Shown here: one piece after another, positions 51,735 to 62,678 of the stretch
Position numbering within the stretch: the first letter of the stretch is position 1
How the letters are laid out: each line of letters starts with the position of its first letter
NCBI GenBank assembly: GCA_003537645.1
Contig: DPRM01000039.1
Span: 1 to 64,000, forward strand
DNA length: 64,000 bases
Origin: Prolixibacteraceae bacterium
Lineage (GTDB): Bacteria > Bacteroidota > Bacteroidia > Bacteroidales > Prolixibacteraceae
Direction: 5' to 3'
Notes under the pieces: model-generated
What the model was told of the DNA's origin: nothing
Database searches by the model: none
Seen by the model: only the letters and a program-made list of their open reading frames with translations
Made by a program: the position numbers and the translations under genes

Positions 51735-51789
51735 TTTCAGGGTTCTATATTTTCCCCTAAACTTCGAACTCAAAACTTCAAACACAACT

Positions 51790-52611
51790 ATGCAATACGA
51801 TCCGATTAAACGTTCGCTGGGAAATGTCTTTAACCAGCATCCGGTTTTGCGCAAACTCTTCTATCAGTTGCTCGACTGGCTGCTGCTTCGTGCCTGGCAT
51901 ATCCGCAAAGAACTGCGCAAACGCACCCGCACTGCTCCTGAAGTAAAAACAATTCTGGATGCTGGTTCGGGTTTTGGGCAATACACTTACCGCATGGCAC
52001 GCTGGTTTCCGAACGCCGAAATTAAAGCGGTTGATATTAAACCCGAGCAGATTGAAGATTGCAACCGGTTTATGCAAAAAGCCGGATTATCGAACCGGGT
52101 AAAGTTCGAACTTGCCGACCTCACTCAGTTTCAGGAAAATAACAAATACGATTTGGTACTTTCGGTGGATGTGATGGAACACATTGAGGAAGATGTACTG
52201 GTTTTCAGGAATTTTTATGCTTCGATGAAAAAAGGCGGTATGCTACTTATTTCAACACCTTCCGATCAGGGCGGCTCCGATTCGCACGACCACGACCACG
52301 AAGAGGGTGTACATGGCTTTATTGACGAACATGTTCGCGACGGATACAATATTGGCGACATCGAAACCAAGCTTAAATCGGCAGGGTTTTCGAAGGTTGA
52401 AGCCCGCTATTCGTATGGAAATCCGGGAAAAATATCGTGGAAACTGTCGATGAAATACCCGATTTTATTGCTGGGCGTCAGTAAACTGTTTTTTGTAATC
52501 CTTCCGTTTTATTACCTGATTGTTTTCCCTTTCGCCCTGATTTTGAACTGGATGGATTTGTCGTTTAAACACGGCAGCGGAACCGGGTTAATCGTGAAAG
52601 CATGGAAATAG
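51790..52611 (+). CDS. Class I SAM-dependent methyltransferase
   Basis: A 273 aa enzyme with the SAM-binding motif I LDAGSGFGQYT near 56-66, the acidic end of strand 2 AVDIKPEQ near 79-86 and motif IV-like LVLSVDVMEHIEED. A His-rich stretch (DSHDHDHEEG, near 164-173) could bind a metal or substrate. The C-terminal hydrophobic part (ILLLGVSKLFFVILPFYYLI) suggests membrane contact and hence a lipid or quinone-like substrate. The substrate is unknown. It sits between rbfA and the LolC/E-like permease. Confidence 0.85.
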   Translation: MQYDPIKRSLGNVFNQHPVLRKLFYQLLDWLLLRAWHIRKELRKRTRTAPEVKTILDAGSGFGQYTYRMARWFPNAEIKAVDIKPEQIEDCNRFMQKAGLSNRVKFELADLTQFQENNKYDLVLSVDVMEHIEEDVLVFRNFYASMKKGGMLLISTPSDQGGSDSHDHDHEEGVHGFIDEHVRDGYNIGDIETKLKSAGFSKVEARYSYGNPGKISWKLSMKYPILLLGVSKLFFVILPFYYLIVFPFALILNWMDLSFKHGSGTGLIVKAWK

Positions 52612-52730
52612 AGAATGTTAAATGATGAATTGTGAACGATGATTGTTCTTCAACTCCGAAATAATTAGAAAATAGTCATCAGTCAATGAGGAAGGAAAAT
52701 GGTAAATCGTAAATTGATGAATTGTAAATT

Positions 52731-53963
52731 TTGAAAACCGCCTTCTATATCGCCCGTCGCTACCTGATTTCGAAAAAATCGGTAAATGTGATTAACATCA
52801 TTTCCGGAATTTCTATTGCCGGGGTTACGGTGGGCACTTTCGCGCTGATCGTCATCCTTTCGGTTTTCAACGGGCTCGAAACGACCATTAAATCAATGTT
52901 TTCGTCGTTCGATCCTGATATAAAAATAACTGCTGCAATCGGGAAATCGTTTGAAATGAACGAAGACAACTTCAGCAAAATCAGGCAAATACCCGAAGTT
53001 GAATCGGTGACACCCGTGATTGAAGACCAGGCCATGCTTGGTTACGGCGACCGTTTATTTTTCGCCACAATTAAAGGTGTTCCAGTCGATTACGAAACGA
53101 TTGCCAGACTGGATTCGAATTTCATTACCAGCGGAAAATTTATTCTGGAAGCCGATCGTGTTCCGTATGCGGTTGTCGGACAGGGAGTCGCTTACTATTT
53201 ATCGGTAGGTCTTAATTTTTTAGACGTAATTAATGTTTACACCCTGAAAAAAGGCACGCGTGGCCGGCCCGATGTTACCAACGCTTTTATACACAGTACA
53301 ATTTATGCCTCCGGAATATTTGCCAATCAGCAGGAAATCGATTCAAAATACGTGCTCGTGCCTTTCGATTTCGCAGCCGGTTTGTTCCAGATGGACAATC
53401 GTGTTTCCGCGGTTGAAATCAGCCTGAAACCTGGCTTTTCCGACAAAGAAGTAAAAACTGAAATTGCCGCGATACTTGGTGAGAAATTCTCGGTGAAAAC
53501 GCAGTTCGAGCAGCACGAACTGTTTTACAGGGTTATGGAATCAGAGAAATGGGCCATCTTCCTTATTCTTGGTTTTATCCTGATTATCGCCTCATTCAAT
53601 ATTCTGGGTTCACTGTCGATGCTCATCATCGACAAAAAAGCCGACATCGCTATTCTGCAAAGTATGGGCGCCAACCAACAGCTCGTCCGAATGATCTTCC
53701 TTTTCGAAGGCTGGCTTATTTCGCTGGCGGGCGCTGTTTTCGGAATTATAACCGGAGTTTTGGTTTGCTGGATTCAGATAGAATTCGGACTGCTGAAAAT
53801 CCCGGGAAACGAGGGTGCATTCATTTTTTCTGCCTATCCGGTCGAAATCCGTATTACCGACCTTCTGGCCACCTTCCTGCTCGTTTCGGGCATCGGCTTC
53901 CTGGCCGCCTGGTACCCTATTCGGTTTATCTCGGGGAAATATCTAAACTCTACAACCAAATAA
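52731..53963 (+). CDS. FtsX/LolC/E-family ABC transporter permease
   Basis: A 410 aa inner-membrane permease of the lipoprotein-release type. A first helix (about 20-45, INIISGISIAGVTVGTFALI) is followed by a large periplasmic domain and three C-terminal helices near 270-295, 320-345 and 370-395. The start is TTG 52731 (MKTAFYIARRYLISKKS), which gives the typical N-terminus. The ATP-binding subunit is not adjacent. Role in moving lipoproteins to the outer membrane is inferred from the family. In Bacteroidota such a gene often follows rbfA. Confidence 0.9.
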   Translation: MKTAFYIARRYLISKKSVNVINIISGISIAGVTVGTFALIVILSVFNGLETTIKSMFSSFDPDIKITAAIGKSFEMNEDNFSKIRQIPEVESVTPVIEDQAMLGYGDRLFFATIKGVPVDYETIARLDSNFITSGKFILEADRVPYAVVGQGVAYYLSVGLNFLDVINVYTLKKGTRGRPDVTNAFIHSTIYASGIFANQQEIDSKYVLVPFDFAAGLFQMDNRVSAVEISLKPGFSDKEVKTEIAAILGEKFSVKTQFEQHELFYRVMESEKWAIFLILGFILIIASFNILGSLSMLIIDKKADIAILQSMGANQQLVRMIFLFEGWLISLAGAVFGIITGVLVCWIQIEFGLLKIPGNEGAFIFSAYPVEIRITDLLATFLLVSGIGFLAAWYPIRFISGKYLNSTTK

Positions 53964-54130
53964 CAACATCGTTTTCATCAAGTCTGATATCACAATTTTC
54001 TGTATGATAAATCAGGAATAACCCTAGCTCACTGGTCTTCAGGATTCTTCATCAAATTAAATATTTCTAAACAATATCAATGTCCAAAAATATTTAATAT
54101 ATTAAACGCCAAATATTTTTTGAAACAAAA

Positions 54131-57055
54131 ATGTTTGTCCGGATATTTTTCACAGTTTTTTTTCTTTCCATAGTTATTCAATCGTCTGGTCAGTTTACCT
54201 ATCCACGCTACCGGCAATACACCCTGCGCGATGGCCTTTCGCAAATGCAGGTAATGTGTCTGTTTCAGGATAGCCGGGGATATATCTGGGCAGGCACCAA
54301 AGAAGGCCTGAACTGTTTCAACGGAGATAAAATTACCAGCTATTCGGAGAAAGATGGATTAGCCAGCAGCTATATTCACGACATTGAAGAAGATCAAACA
54401 GGCGCTATTTGGGTAAGTACACGCAGCGGTCTGGCATGTTTTGATGGCAGCAAAATCACATCATTTCCACACAACGATCAGTTATCTATTGAATTAGCTT
54501 TAACGCCCGATGGAAAAATATGGTATGCCGGAACCGATCAAAACAGAAATGCAGTTTTGGGCTACCTCAAAGATGGGAAATACACAGACAAATCGGAGTT
54601 CCTGCCAATTAAAAAGGGGTATCTTATATTCAGATATTGCAAAAAGGACGATTCGTTTATCATTACAAACCAAAAAGAAATCTGGGAATTAAAGAACAAT
54701 AAAGTGCGACATTTACTAAGTACTGAAAACGATTTTCTGCTGGTAGGCAATGATTCAACAGTACTTATTTATGATCACGAAAACAATAATATTTTGCGCA
54801 TTTGGGAATACCGGGAGCGTGAAATAGTGTATGTCGGAAATTTCGAGGGAGATGATTTTAATAGCATCAATCGTGTAAAAGGAAATTATACCTTCCATGA
54901 AGACGTAAACGAAAATCTGATAATTCTAAACAAAAACGGACTGGTCAAAAATAGAATTACAGAAATTGAAATTATAAAATGCCTGGTTGACAGGGATAAA
55001 CATTTGTGGTTAGCCACCGAGGAAGGTGTCCTGCAGGTTTTCTCCGGAGGTTTTGAAACTTACAAGCGTGAATTTCTGCCGGTAGTTTGGTCGATGGTTG
55101 AAGATTTGGAACAAAATCTCTGGTTTGCTTCCTATTTTTACGGGCTAAAAAAATTCGATGGAAAATCCGTAAAGAGCTACCCTGCCGAAGATTTGCAAAA
55201 GTATGCCCTGAATTTCTATTTTCAGCCACAGGTTGATAAGCGCGGAATACTCTATTTCCCAAACAATTATGGCATTTTTTATACCGATGGAAAAATACAC
55301 GGAGCAATCAGGAAAGAACCTTGTCTGGCAACATTTTACGACAAGGAAAGAGACCTTCTGTTTGGTGGTTACCGCATGTTTGTTGAAGTTTATAATAAAA
55401 ATCACCAACCGATACGAACAATAGGAAAAAGTGATGGGTTGGAATTTGAAGGATATATTTCATCTTTCGGGAAAGATCATTTGGGCAATATATGGATGGG
55501 CGGTTTCTCCGGACTTAGCCGTTACGACTGGGATAAAAATTCAATAACCAACTACAACCGCGACAACGGCAAATTACCTTCCGACGGAGTACTTTCAATT
55601 TTTACGACTCCCGATGGCAGAACCTGGTTTGGCAGCACACATGGTTTGCTTTGGTACGATTCTAAGACCGACTCGGTAAAAAAAATAGAGCAGGAAGATA
55701 TTTCAGGAACAGTGAGCTTTGTAACGGCTATCGACAGTACCTGGCTGGTATTCAGCCAATCGACTGGTATTTACCTGATGGACCTGAAAAAATTTAATCA
55801 TTCAGGCGAAGTCGAATTGTATTTTTTCAACGAAAACAATGGATTTTTAGGTATCGACCCCGGGCAAAACGGTGCGCTGGTTGATTCGAAAGGAAACATT
55901 TGGATGACATCGAGTACAGAACTTGTAAAACTTGATCCGCGAAAACTCGATTTTCAGAATTACTCGGTCAATGTTCGCATCTCGCACTTCAATGGCCAGC
56001 GCTTACCTTTTGTCCAGGAAAAAATTAGTTTGCCGAAGAACGACCGGACGGCCATAGTTCAGTTCGAAACCATCTGTTTTAACCGTCCGAAGTTGGTACA
56101 ATATTCCTGGAAAATTGATGACGGGGAGCATGACTGGTCGCCCTGGCAGGAAAATGATTATGCTATTTTGACTGATTTACGCGACGGGAAATCGCAAATT
56201 CAGGTAAAAGCAAGAATACTGGGACTTCCAGATGCTGAAGCCATTGCAGCAATGCCCATCGTGGTAAACCTTGCGCTTTGGAAACAGGAATGGTTTTTCC
56301 CAACTTTGCTTGGCCTGGTATCTGTGCTGGTTGTTTTTGCATTGGTTCTGCTTTTCCTGACACGGATAAGAATGATCCAAATTAACAAACAGGCAAAAAT
56401 GTTCCAGTTACAGGCCATCCTTTCACAAATGAACCCACATTTCATTTTTAATGTGATGGCAGCACTTCAATCGATGATATTGTCGGCAAACATCGAAAAA
56501 GCCAACGATTATCTGGTAAAGATGTCAAATCTGGTGCGTGGATTCCTCGATGCCTCGGTTTCAACAAGTATGGCAAGTGTAAAAGATTTGCACAAAAGCG
56601 AACTGCCATTGAAAAAAGAATTAGATATACTGACAAGCTACATCAATTTTCAGCAATTAATTTATCCTGAAAAATTTGATTTCGTGCTATTTACCGATCC
56701 ATTAATCGATCTTGAACATCAAACTATTCCGCCAATGCTAATCCAGCCGTTTGTCGAGAATTCGATCAGGCATGGACTTCTGCAAAAAGGGAGTAAAGGA
56801 ACTCTGCGGATTTCGATTCTTAGTTCAGGAAAAAATATACTGAAAATTGAGATTACCGATGATGGGATCGGGATTCAGAAAGCAAGCCGCTTGATTAACC
56901 AATCGCGCCTGTTATTCACATCAAGAGGGAAAGAACTTACTGTTAGCCGCATCAAACTACTGAACGAAATGGGATATAACATCCATATCGACACCTCAAG
57001 TTCTGATCAGGAAACTACCGTAACCATAACAATAATAAGCACTTATGAAAACTGA
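54131..57055 (+). CDS. Two-component sensor with beta-propeller domain and LytS-type histidine kinase
   Basis: A 974 aa sensor. After a signal peptide (cleavage likely SSG/QF) two seven-bladed regulator-type propellers fill about 25-600 (YTLRDGLSQMQVMCLFQDSR is the usual beginning), then a Y_Y_Y Ig-like domain (about 650-715), one membrane helix (about 722-745) and a cytoplasmic kinase with the phosphorylated His in QMNPHFIFN (near 769) and an ATPase N-box PFVENSIRHG near 873. Unlike the one-protein hybrid sensors of polysaccharide loci, its regulator is a separate LytTR gene that overlaps by 11 bases. The signal is unknown; no transporter is next to it. Confidence 0.92.
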   Translation: MFVRIFFTVFFLSIVIQSSGQFTYPRYRQYTLRDGLSQMQVMCLFQDSRGYIWAGTKEGLNCFNGDKITSYSEKDGLASSYIHDIEEDQTGAIWVSTRSGLACFDGSKITSFPHNDQLSIELALTPDGKIWYAGTDQNRNAVLGYLKDGKYTDKSEFLPIKKGYLIFRYCKKDDSFIITNQKEIWELKNNKVRHLLSTENDFLLVGNDSTVLIYDHENNNILRIWEYREREIVYVGNFEGDDFNSINRVKGNYTFHEDVNENLIILNKNGLVKNRITEIEIIKCLVDRDKHLWLATEEGVLQVFSGGFETYKREFLPVVWSMVEDLEQNLWFASYFYGLKKFDGKSVKSYPAEDLQKYALNFYFQPQVDKRGILYFPNNYGIFYTDGKIHGAIRKEPCLATFYDKERDLLFGGYRMFVEVYNKNHQPIRTIGKSDGLEFEGYISSFGKDHLGNIWMGGFSGLSRYDWDKNSITNYNRDNGKLPSDGVLSIFTTPDGRTWFGSTHGLLWYDSKTDSVKKIEQEDISGTVSFVTAIDSTWLVFSQSTGIYLMDLKKFNHSGEVELYFFNENNGFLGIDPGQNGALVDSKGNIWMTSSTELVKLDPRKLDFQNYSVNVRISHFNGQRLPFVQEKISLPKNDRTAIVQFETICFNRPKLVQYSWKIDDGEHDWSPWQENDYAILTDLRDGKSQIQVKARILGLPDAEAIAAMPIVVNLALWKQEWFFPTLLGLVSVLVVFALVLLFLTRIRMIQINKQAKMFQLQAILSQMNPHFIFNVMAALQSMILSANIEKANDYLVKMSNLVRGFLDASVSTSMASVKDLHKSELPLKKELDILTSYINFQQLIYPEKFDFVLFTDPLIDLEHQTIPPMLIQPFVENSIRHGLLQKGSKGTLRISILSSGKNILKIEITDDGIGIQKASRLINQSRLLFTSRGKELTVSRIKLLNEMGYNIHIDTSSSDQETTVTITIISTYEN

Positions 57056-57836
57056 AATCACTGCAATCATTGTTGAAGACATTAAAGAGTACCATTCGGT
57101 GATAGAAACATTTGTCAGCGAAGTTGCCCCCAATGTTCGGATTGTTGGGAATGCCGTTTCGCTAAACGAAGCAGAACAGCTGATTAAAAAGTTATCGCCC
57201 ATGTTGCTTTTCCTTGATATTCAGTTCGAAGCGGAAGGAAAAACGGCTTTCGACCTGCTAAGTAAATTCTCGAAACTCGATGGGTATAATTTTCAGATTA
57301 TAATAACATCAGCCCATAACGAACCACGGTATTACGAAGAAGCTTTTAATTTTGGGGCAATTCATTTCCTGACCAAACCCATCGATAAATTCAAATTAAA
57401 GGAAGCTATTGAGCGGGTTCATAAAAATATTCCTGAATTCCAGATAAATCAATGGATGGGCTATGTTCAGAAGACGTATGATCAGCTGCAGAACACTAAA
57501 ATACCCGACAAAATAGTAATAGAGGGAATGTATTATACCGAAGTTATACCAACCAAAGACATTGTATATCTCGAAGCATCAGGCAGATATACCTATGTTT
57601 ATTTAATTACTTCAGGAATGCAGCCAATATGTTCGACCAATAACCTGGGCGAATATGAGAAAAAGCTTCATGATCATCCTTATTTTTTTCGCATCCACCG
57701 CAACACCATCGTCAATAAAAATTACATTCTGCGATTCTCAAAAAAAGAACATTTAATTATTCTGCCGTCGCCGTTCGAAAAGCTTTATGCATCGAAAGAG
57801 CGGTTCAGAGAATTTATGAAGTCTATCGAATCGTGA
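57045..57836 (+). CDS. LytTR response regulator
   Basis: A 263 aa regulator, partner of the upstream kinase (11-base overlap). The receiver domain (about 5-125) has the acidic pair in IIVED, phospho-acceptor Asp in LLFLDIQFE near 58 and Lys in FLTKPID. The LytTR DNA-binding domain (about 155-262) begins with KIVIEGMYYTEVI and ends in FFRIHRNTIVNKNYI, the usual recognition segment. LytTR proteins bind paired short repeats. Target genes are not evident here. Confidence 0.94.
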   Translation: MKTEITAIIVEDIKEYHSVIETFVSEVAPNVRIVGNAVSLNEAEQLIKKLSPMLLFLDIQFEAEGKTAFDLLSKFSKLDGYNFQIIITSAHNEPRYYEEAFNFGAIHFLTKPIDKFKLKEAIERVHKNIPEFQINQWMGYVQKTYDQLQNTKIPDKIVIEGMYYTEVIPTKDIVYLEASGRYTYVYLITSGMQPICSTNNLGEYEKKLHDHPYFFRIHRNTIVNKNYILRFSKKEHLIILPSPFEKLYASKERFREFMKSIES

Positions 57837-57876
57837 GGCAACTTTCAAGTATTCTCGCCAATACTTATCAAAAAAA

Positions 57877-57902
57877 AGCCGTTCCCCCTTCAGGAAACGG
57901 CT
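57877..57902. terminator. Bidirectional terminator
   Basis: AGCCGTTCCC (57877-57886) pairs with GGAAACGGCT (57893-57902), with one mispair, around a six-base loop. A bases precede and CATTTTT follows, so it can end both the LytTR gene and the convergent flotillin gene. Confidence 0.8.
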
Positions 57903-57922
57903 CATTTTTCTGCTTTAATAAT

Positions 57923-59326
57923 TTATGACTTTATCTCCGGTTTCACATCTTCAACCGGATGATTGGCTTTTGTGCTTCCTTTCAGAATATCAGGCAATTC
58001 GAGACCTGCCGATTTAAATACATCGTCGAGTGGAGGAATTGAACCCAGCATACCCTGCATAAAATTGGCAGTTGAGGTTTTTCCATCTTTACCATTACCT
58101 GTTTCCCAAACAGTAACTTTATCGATTTTAATGTTCTTAATGGCCTCCACCTGCGTTTTAACCAGTTCGGGCAATTTGTCGGCAATCATAAGCATTACCG
58201 CATCTTTCGAGTTGTTGCCGGCAGCCTTCACCAAATGATCGAAACCTTCGGCCTGTTTGCTCAATATTTCGTAAATACCTTTTGCCTGAGCTTCCATTTT
58301 CATGTAAATAGCATCGGCTTCACCCTTGGCAATGCGTCGGGTTTGTTCTGCAACAGCTTCAGCATCAATTTCAACTTTCTGCTTGTCGATTTCAGCAGAA
58401 ACTACCACGTTGGCTGTTTGGGTAGCCTTGTCGCGCATTGCACGGGCATCTTCGGCCATTTTTTCTGCCGCGTATGCTTCTTCCAGCGCTTTTGCTTCAG
58501 TTACTTTTTCGGCGGCTACAGCTTTTCGGCGGGCTTCGGCTTCTTTTTCACGACGATCGGCGTCGGAATTGGCAATCGTAATTTTGGCAATATTTTCACC
58601 TTCAACAGCTACTGCATCGGCTTTGGCTACCTGTACGCGCTGTTCCTGATGAGCTTCGGCCTGACCAATTTCTCCGTCACGGTTTTTCTCAGCCACACTT
58701 TTTTTCGCGTCGTTGATGGCTTTTGCGGCAGCTTCTTTTCCCAAAGCTTCGATGTAGCCCGACTCATCGTTGATATCGGTAACATTTACGTTGATTAGTT
58801 TTAAGCCGATTTTTTTCAGTTCAGCTTCAACATTCGACGAAACGGCAGCCAGAAATTTATCGCGGTTGCTGTTAATTTCTTCGATGTCCATTGTTGCAAC
58901 CACCAAACGCAATTGACCAAAAATGATGTCTTTCGCAAGGTTGCTGATGGCTTCCTGCTGCAAACCTAGCAAACGCTCGGCAGCATTGGTCATAATAGTT
59001 GGTTCAGTCGAAATACCGACAGTAAAGCGTGAAGGCACGTCAACACGGATATTTTGCTTGCTAAGCGCACTCCGAAGGTTAATTTCGATCGAAATCGGAG
59101 TAAGATCGAGAAACTCGTAGGCATGAATAATAGGCCAGATAAAAGCGGCACCCCCGTGAATACACTTTGCAGAACGCGACTCACTCTCGATACCTTTGCC
59201 CACTTTTCCGTAAACAACCAATATTCGGTCGGAAGGACAGCGTTTGTAGCGCTTCACCATGGCAACAATGATGATAAACAGGAACAGGGCAGCAATGCTG
59301 ACCATTACAACAAAATAATCGTTCAT
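57923..59326 (-). CDS. Flotillin-like SPFH protein (FloT type)
   Basis: A 467 aa membrane scaffold protein that organises ordered membrane patches. An N-terminal helix (about 5-24) is followed by RYKRCPSDRILVVYGKVGKG, an SPFH domain (about 30-200), and a long Ala/Glu-rich coiled coil (about 200-380, AEHQEQRV, KEAEARRKAVAAEKVTEAKA). The C-terminus has proline-rich parts. It follows the NfeD-like gene by 51 bases, a pairing typical of bacterial flotillins (YuaF-FloT). Confidence 0.93.
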   Translation of the reverse strand: MNDYFVVMVSIAALFLFIIIVAMVKRYKRCPSDRILVVYGKVGKGIESESRSAKCIHGGAAFIWPIIHAYEFLDLTPISIEINLRSALSKQNIRVDVPSRFTVGISTEPTIMTNAAERLLGLQQEAISNLAKDIIFGQLRLVVATMDIEEINSNRDKFLAAVSSNVEAELKKIGLKLINVNVTDINDESGYIEALGKEAAAKAINDAKKSVAEKNRDGEIGQAEAHQEQRVQVAKADAVAVEGENIAKITIANSDADRREKEAEARRKAVAAEKVTEAKALEEAYAAEKMAEDARAMRDKATQTANVVVSAEIDKQKVEIDAEAVAEQTRRIAKGEADAIYMKMEAQAKGIYEILSKQAEGFDHLVKAAGNNSKDAVMLMIADKLPELVKTQVEAIKNIKIDKVTVWETGNGKDGKTSTANFMQGMLGSIPPLDDVFKSAGLELPDILKGSTKANHPVEDVKPEIKS

Positions 59327-59377
59327 AGCTAATTGATTTATTGGGTTTTAATGTATTTTAAGAAATTGTGCAGTTAT

Positions 59378-59965
59378 CTAGTTTCGTTTTACAAGCAGTA
59401 TTTGCTGGTCGATCACATCGAGTACTTCTATGAGCGAAGAAGTTACAATCGGTTCAGAATCGTCGGTAATGGCATCGAGCGTGCGGATAGAACCTTGTAC
59501 CGTTAATTGTACTTTTCCCATGCCCTTGCGATTTGCGGGAATTGTCAGATATACTTCGCCCAAACGGCCGATGGCGTTCTTCATATTCAGTGTACCGCTA
59601 TCGGTAAGTTTCGACATGAAATAAAACAACGAAGCCATTGCCACCATCATCAATAAACCACAAATTACCGACAGCAAAATAACCAGCCACGGAGCAACAC
59701 CTCCACTCAAAAGGCCAAGTCCCGACCAGCCAAACATGGTAAAAAAACCAACAATACTTTTAACCGAAAGGAATTGAAAAGGGATGCTGTCACCATCGGC
59801 TATCGAGCTGTCAAAACCGGTTTGCACATCAGATTCCAAATCAGAACCAAAAATGGTGAGTATTAGAATTACGAAAAAAATGAGTGTTACGGGCGCTGTA
59901 ATAACCCAGTAAACCTGTGTTAACACGTCTAATTCGCTCCAAACAGGAAAAATTGATAGTAACAT
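59378..59965 (-). CDS. NfeD-like membrane protein, flotillin partner
   Basis: A 195 aa protein with three membrane segments (about 17-40, 70-90 and 95-120) and a C-terminal beta-rich domain of about 60 residues (NAIGRLGEVYLTIPANRKGM, then VQLTVQGSIRTLDA) that looks like the OB-fold of NfeD proteins. The position directly upstream of a flotillin gene supports this, as in the YuaF-FloT pair of Bacillus. NfeD proteins are thought to help assemble SPFH scaffolds. The family match is by pattern and context. Confidence 0.78.
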   Translation of the reverse strand: MLLSIFPVWSELDVLTQVYWVITAPVTLIFFVILILTIFGSDLESDVQTGFDSSIADGDSIPFQFLSVKSIVGFFTMFGWSGLGLLSGGVAPWLVILLSVICGLLMMVAMASLFYFMSKLTDSGTLNMKNAIGRLGEVYLTIPANRKGMGKVQLTVQGSIRTLDAITDDSEPIVTSSLIEVLDVIDQQILLVKRN

Positions 59966-60204
59966 AGATGATTTTTTAGGTTTGTGTGGGATAAATGTAC
60001 GTAAACATTATCATAATCCGCGCTAAAAAAACCTTCTAATCTGAAATATTTGTCGGTAAATGTCTGAAAAAAGTGCCTGAATAATGGCTATTGGGGCAAT
60101 CGGTTTTTACATTTCCATATAATATATTCAACTGTCGCATTCTGTAACTTACCGCCCGGTGTAGATGTAATCAGGGCAATAACGGAGCTTTCGCCTGAAA
60201 TAGA
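59966..60204. other. Gap before the NfeD-like gene, nothing recognised
   Basis: The gap of 312 bases between the NfeD-like gene and gdhA holds the terminator at 60205-60256. The rest shows no reading frame or repeat. A promoter for the NfeD-flotillin unit should lie close to 59970-60050, but no consensus box is seen. Confidence 0.4.
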
Positions 60205-60256
60205 AAAAGGCTGTCTCGCAGTCTGACCAGGTCATTAACTCTTGAGACAGCCTTTT
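60205..60256 (-). terminator. Terminator after gdhA
   Basis: AAAAGGCTGTCTC (60205-60217) pairs perfectly with GAGACAGCCTTTT (60244-60256) around a 26-base loop. On the minus strand TTTTTCTATTTC follows. It lies 22 bases after the gdhA stop. Confidence 0.78.
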
Positions 60257-60277
60257 CAAGGCAATTTATATTGTGCG

Positions 60278-61836
<1,559 letters not shown>

Positions 61837-61837
61837 T

Positions 61838-62491
61838 CTAAATCTCTATAATATTGTTCTTGATGGCAAACTTCACCATATCCACAGTGCTTTTCAGGTT
61901 GAGCTTTTGCATGATATGGTTTTTGTGCGACTCAACCGTACGAACGCTGATGAAAAACTTGTCGGCAATTTCCTGGTTGGTGTAGCTTTCGCCCCAAAGT
62001 TTGAGGATTTCAACCTGGCGCGAACTCAAGTTGTTGATGTCGGAATTTTGGCTCAATTCATCGGCTTTCAGGCTCGAAATATAGCGGTTCAGCAACAGAT
62101 GGGTGATGGATTTGCTGTAATAATCGTGCCCGTTGCGCAGGGTGTAAACGGCTTCGAGCAGGCTGTTGCGGTCAGAATCTTTGCCCAAAAAACCCTTGGC
62201 CCCGGCTTTGATGGTTTTCAGCACAATTTCCTCGCTATCGATTACCGAAATAATCAGGATTTTCAGTTTGGGGCTGCTGATAGTTAGTTGAACAATCAGG
62301 TTCAGGTTTCGCACCGAAATATCGTGCATGTTCAAAATCAGTACATGAACCTGAATGGATTTCAGCTTTTCAGTCAGCACATTGCGGTCGTCGCAGTTCA
62401 GCACGACCCTGAAATCGGAAACTCCCGAAAGCAAGCCCGACAGACCTTCCAAAGCCAGCCGATGTTCATCAAAAAGTGCAATATCAATCAT
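61838..62491 (-). CDS. LuxR/NarL-type regulator with degenerate receiver
   Basis: A 217 aa protein with a receiver-like domain (about 1-120) and a LuxR helix-turn-helix (about 148-210, LSSRQVEILKLWGESYTNQE, KFFISVRTVESHKNHIMQKL). The place of the phospho-acceptor Asp is Asn (N54 in LILNMHDIS), while the acidic pair D8-E9 and the Lys in GFLGKDSD remain. Phosphorylation by the usual chemistry is therefore not expected; it may respond to protein or ligand contacts, or to D57. No kinase gene is next to it. It lies 208 bases upstream of gdhA on the same strand and may control it. Confidence 0.88.
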   Translation of the reverse strand: MIDIALFDEHRLALEGLSGLLSGVSDFRVVLNCDDRNVLTEKLKSIQVHVLILNMHDISVRNLNLIVQLTISSPKLKILIISVIDSEEIVLKTIKAGAKGFLGKDSDRNSLLEAVYTLRNGHDYYSKSITHLLLNRYISSLKADELSQNSDINNLSSRQVEILKLWGESYTNQEIADKFFISVRTVESHKNHIMQKLNLKSTVDMVKFAIKNNIIEI

Positions 62492-62518
62492 TTAAAATCT
62501 CTTTGAGGCTGTTTAAGA

Positions 62519-62526
62519 CAAATCTA
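62519..62526 (-). promoter_or_regulatory. Candidate -7 box for the LuxR-type gene
   Basis: TAGATTTG on the minus strand exactly fits TAnnTTTG, 28 bases before the start codon. No -33 box is clear. Confidence 0.4.
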
Positions 62527-62562
62527 ATCAGCAGCCAGATTTTTTGTTATATTTTAACTTAA

Positions 62563-62634
62563 CTCACCCAATCCGCCATCCGGCGGCTTTGCCCATCTCT
62601 TTAAAAGAGAGGGGCAAAGCGAGCTCGGGGTGAG
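62563..62634. repeat. Long hairpin repeat before the LuxR-type gene
   Basis: CTCACCC at the left pairs with GGGGTGAG at the right, and inside GCTTTGCCC pairs with GGGGCAAAGC around CTCTTTAAAAGAGAG. Such hairpins, with CTCTCTTT/AAAGAGAG and GGGGCAAA, are commonly scattered between Bacteroidota genes. On the minus strand it lies 45 bases after the PEP-binding gene and could end its transcript. Confidence 0.6.
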
Positions 62635-62678
62635 TAAAAAAAACAAAAATGCAACATTTTATCGTTCCTATTACTTAC

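Noticed and set aside
52612..52730. Repeated ATGAATTGT and TAAATCGTAAAT words before the permease gene
   Set aside because: Short AT-rich words without consistent length or spacing; too weak to call a repeat element.
58235..58798. A 187-codon plus-strand frame within the flotillin gene
   Set aside because: It mirrors the Ala/Glu-rich coiled coil as a Phe/Gly/Ser-rich sequence, typical of an antisense shadow.
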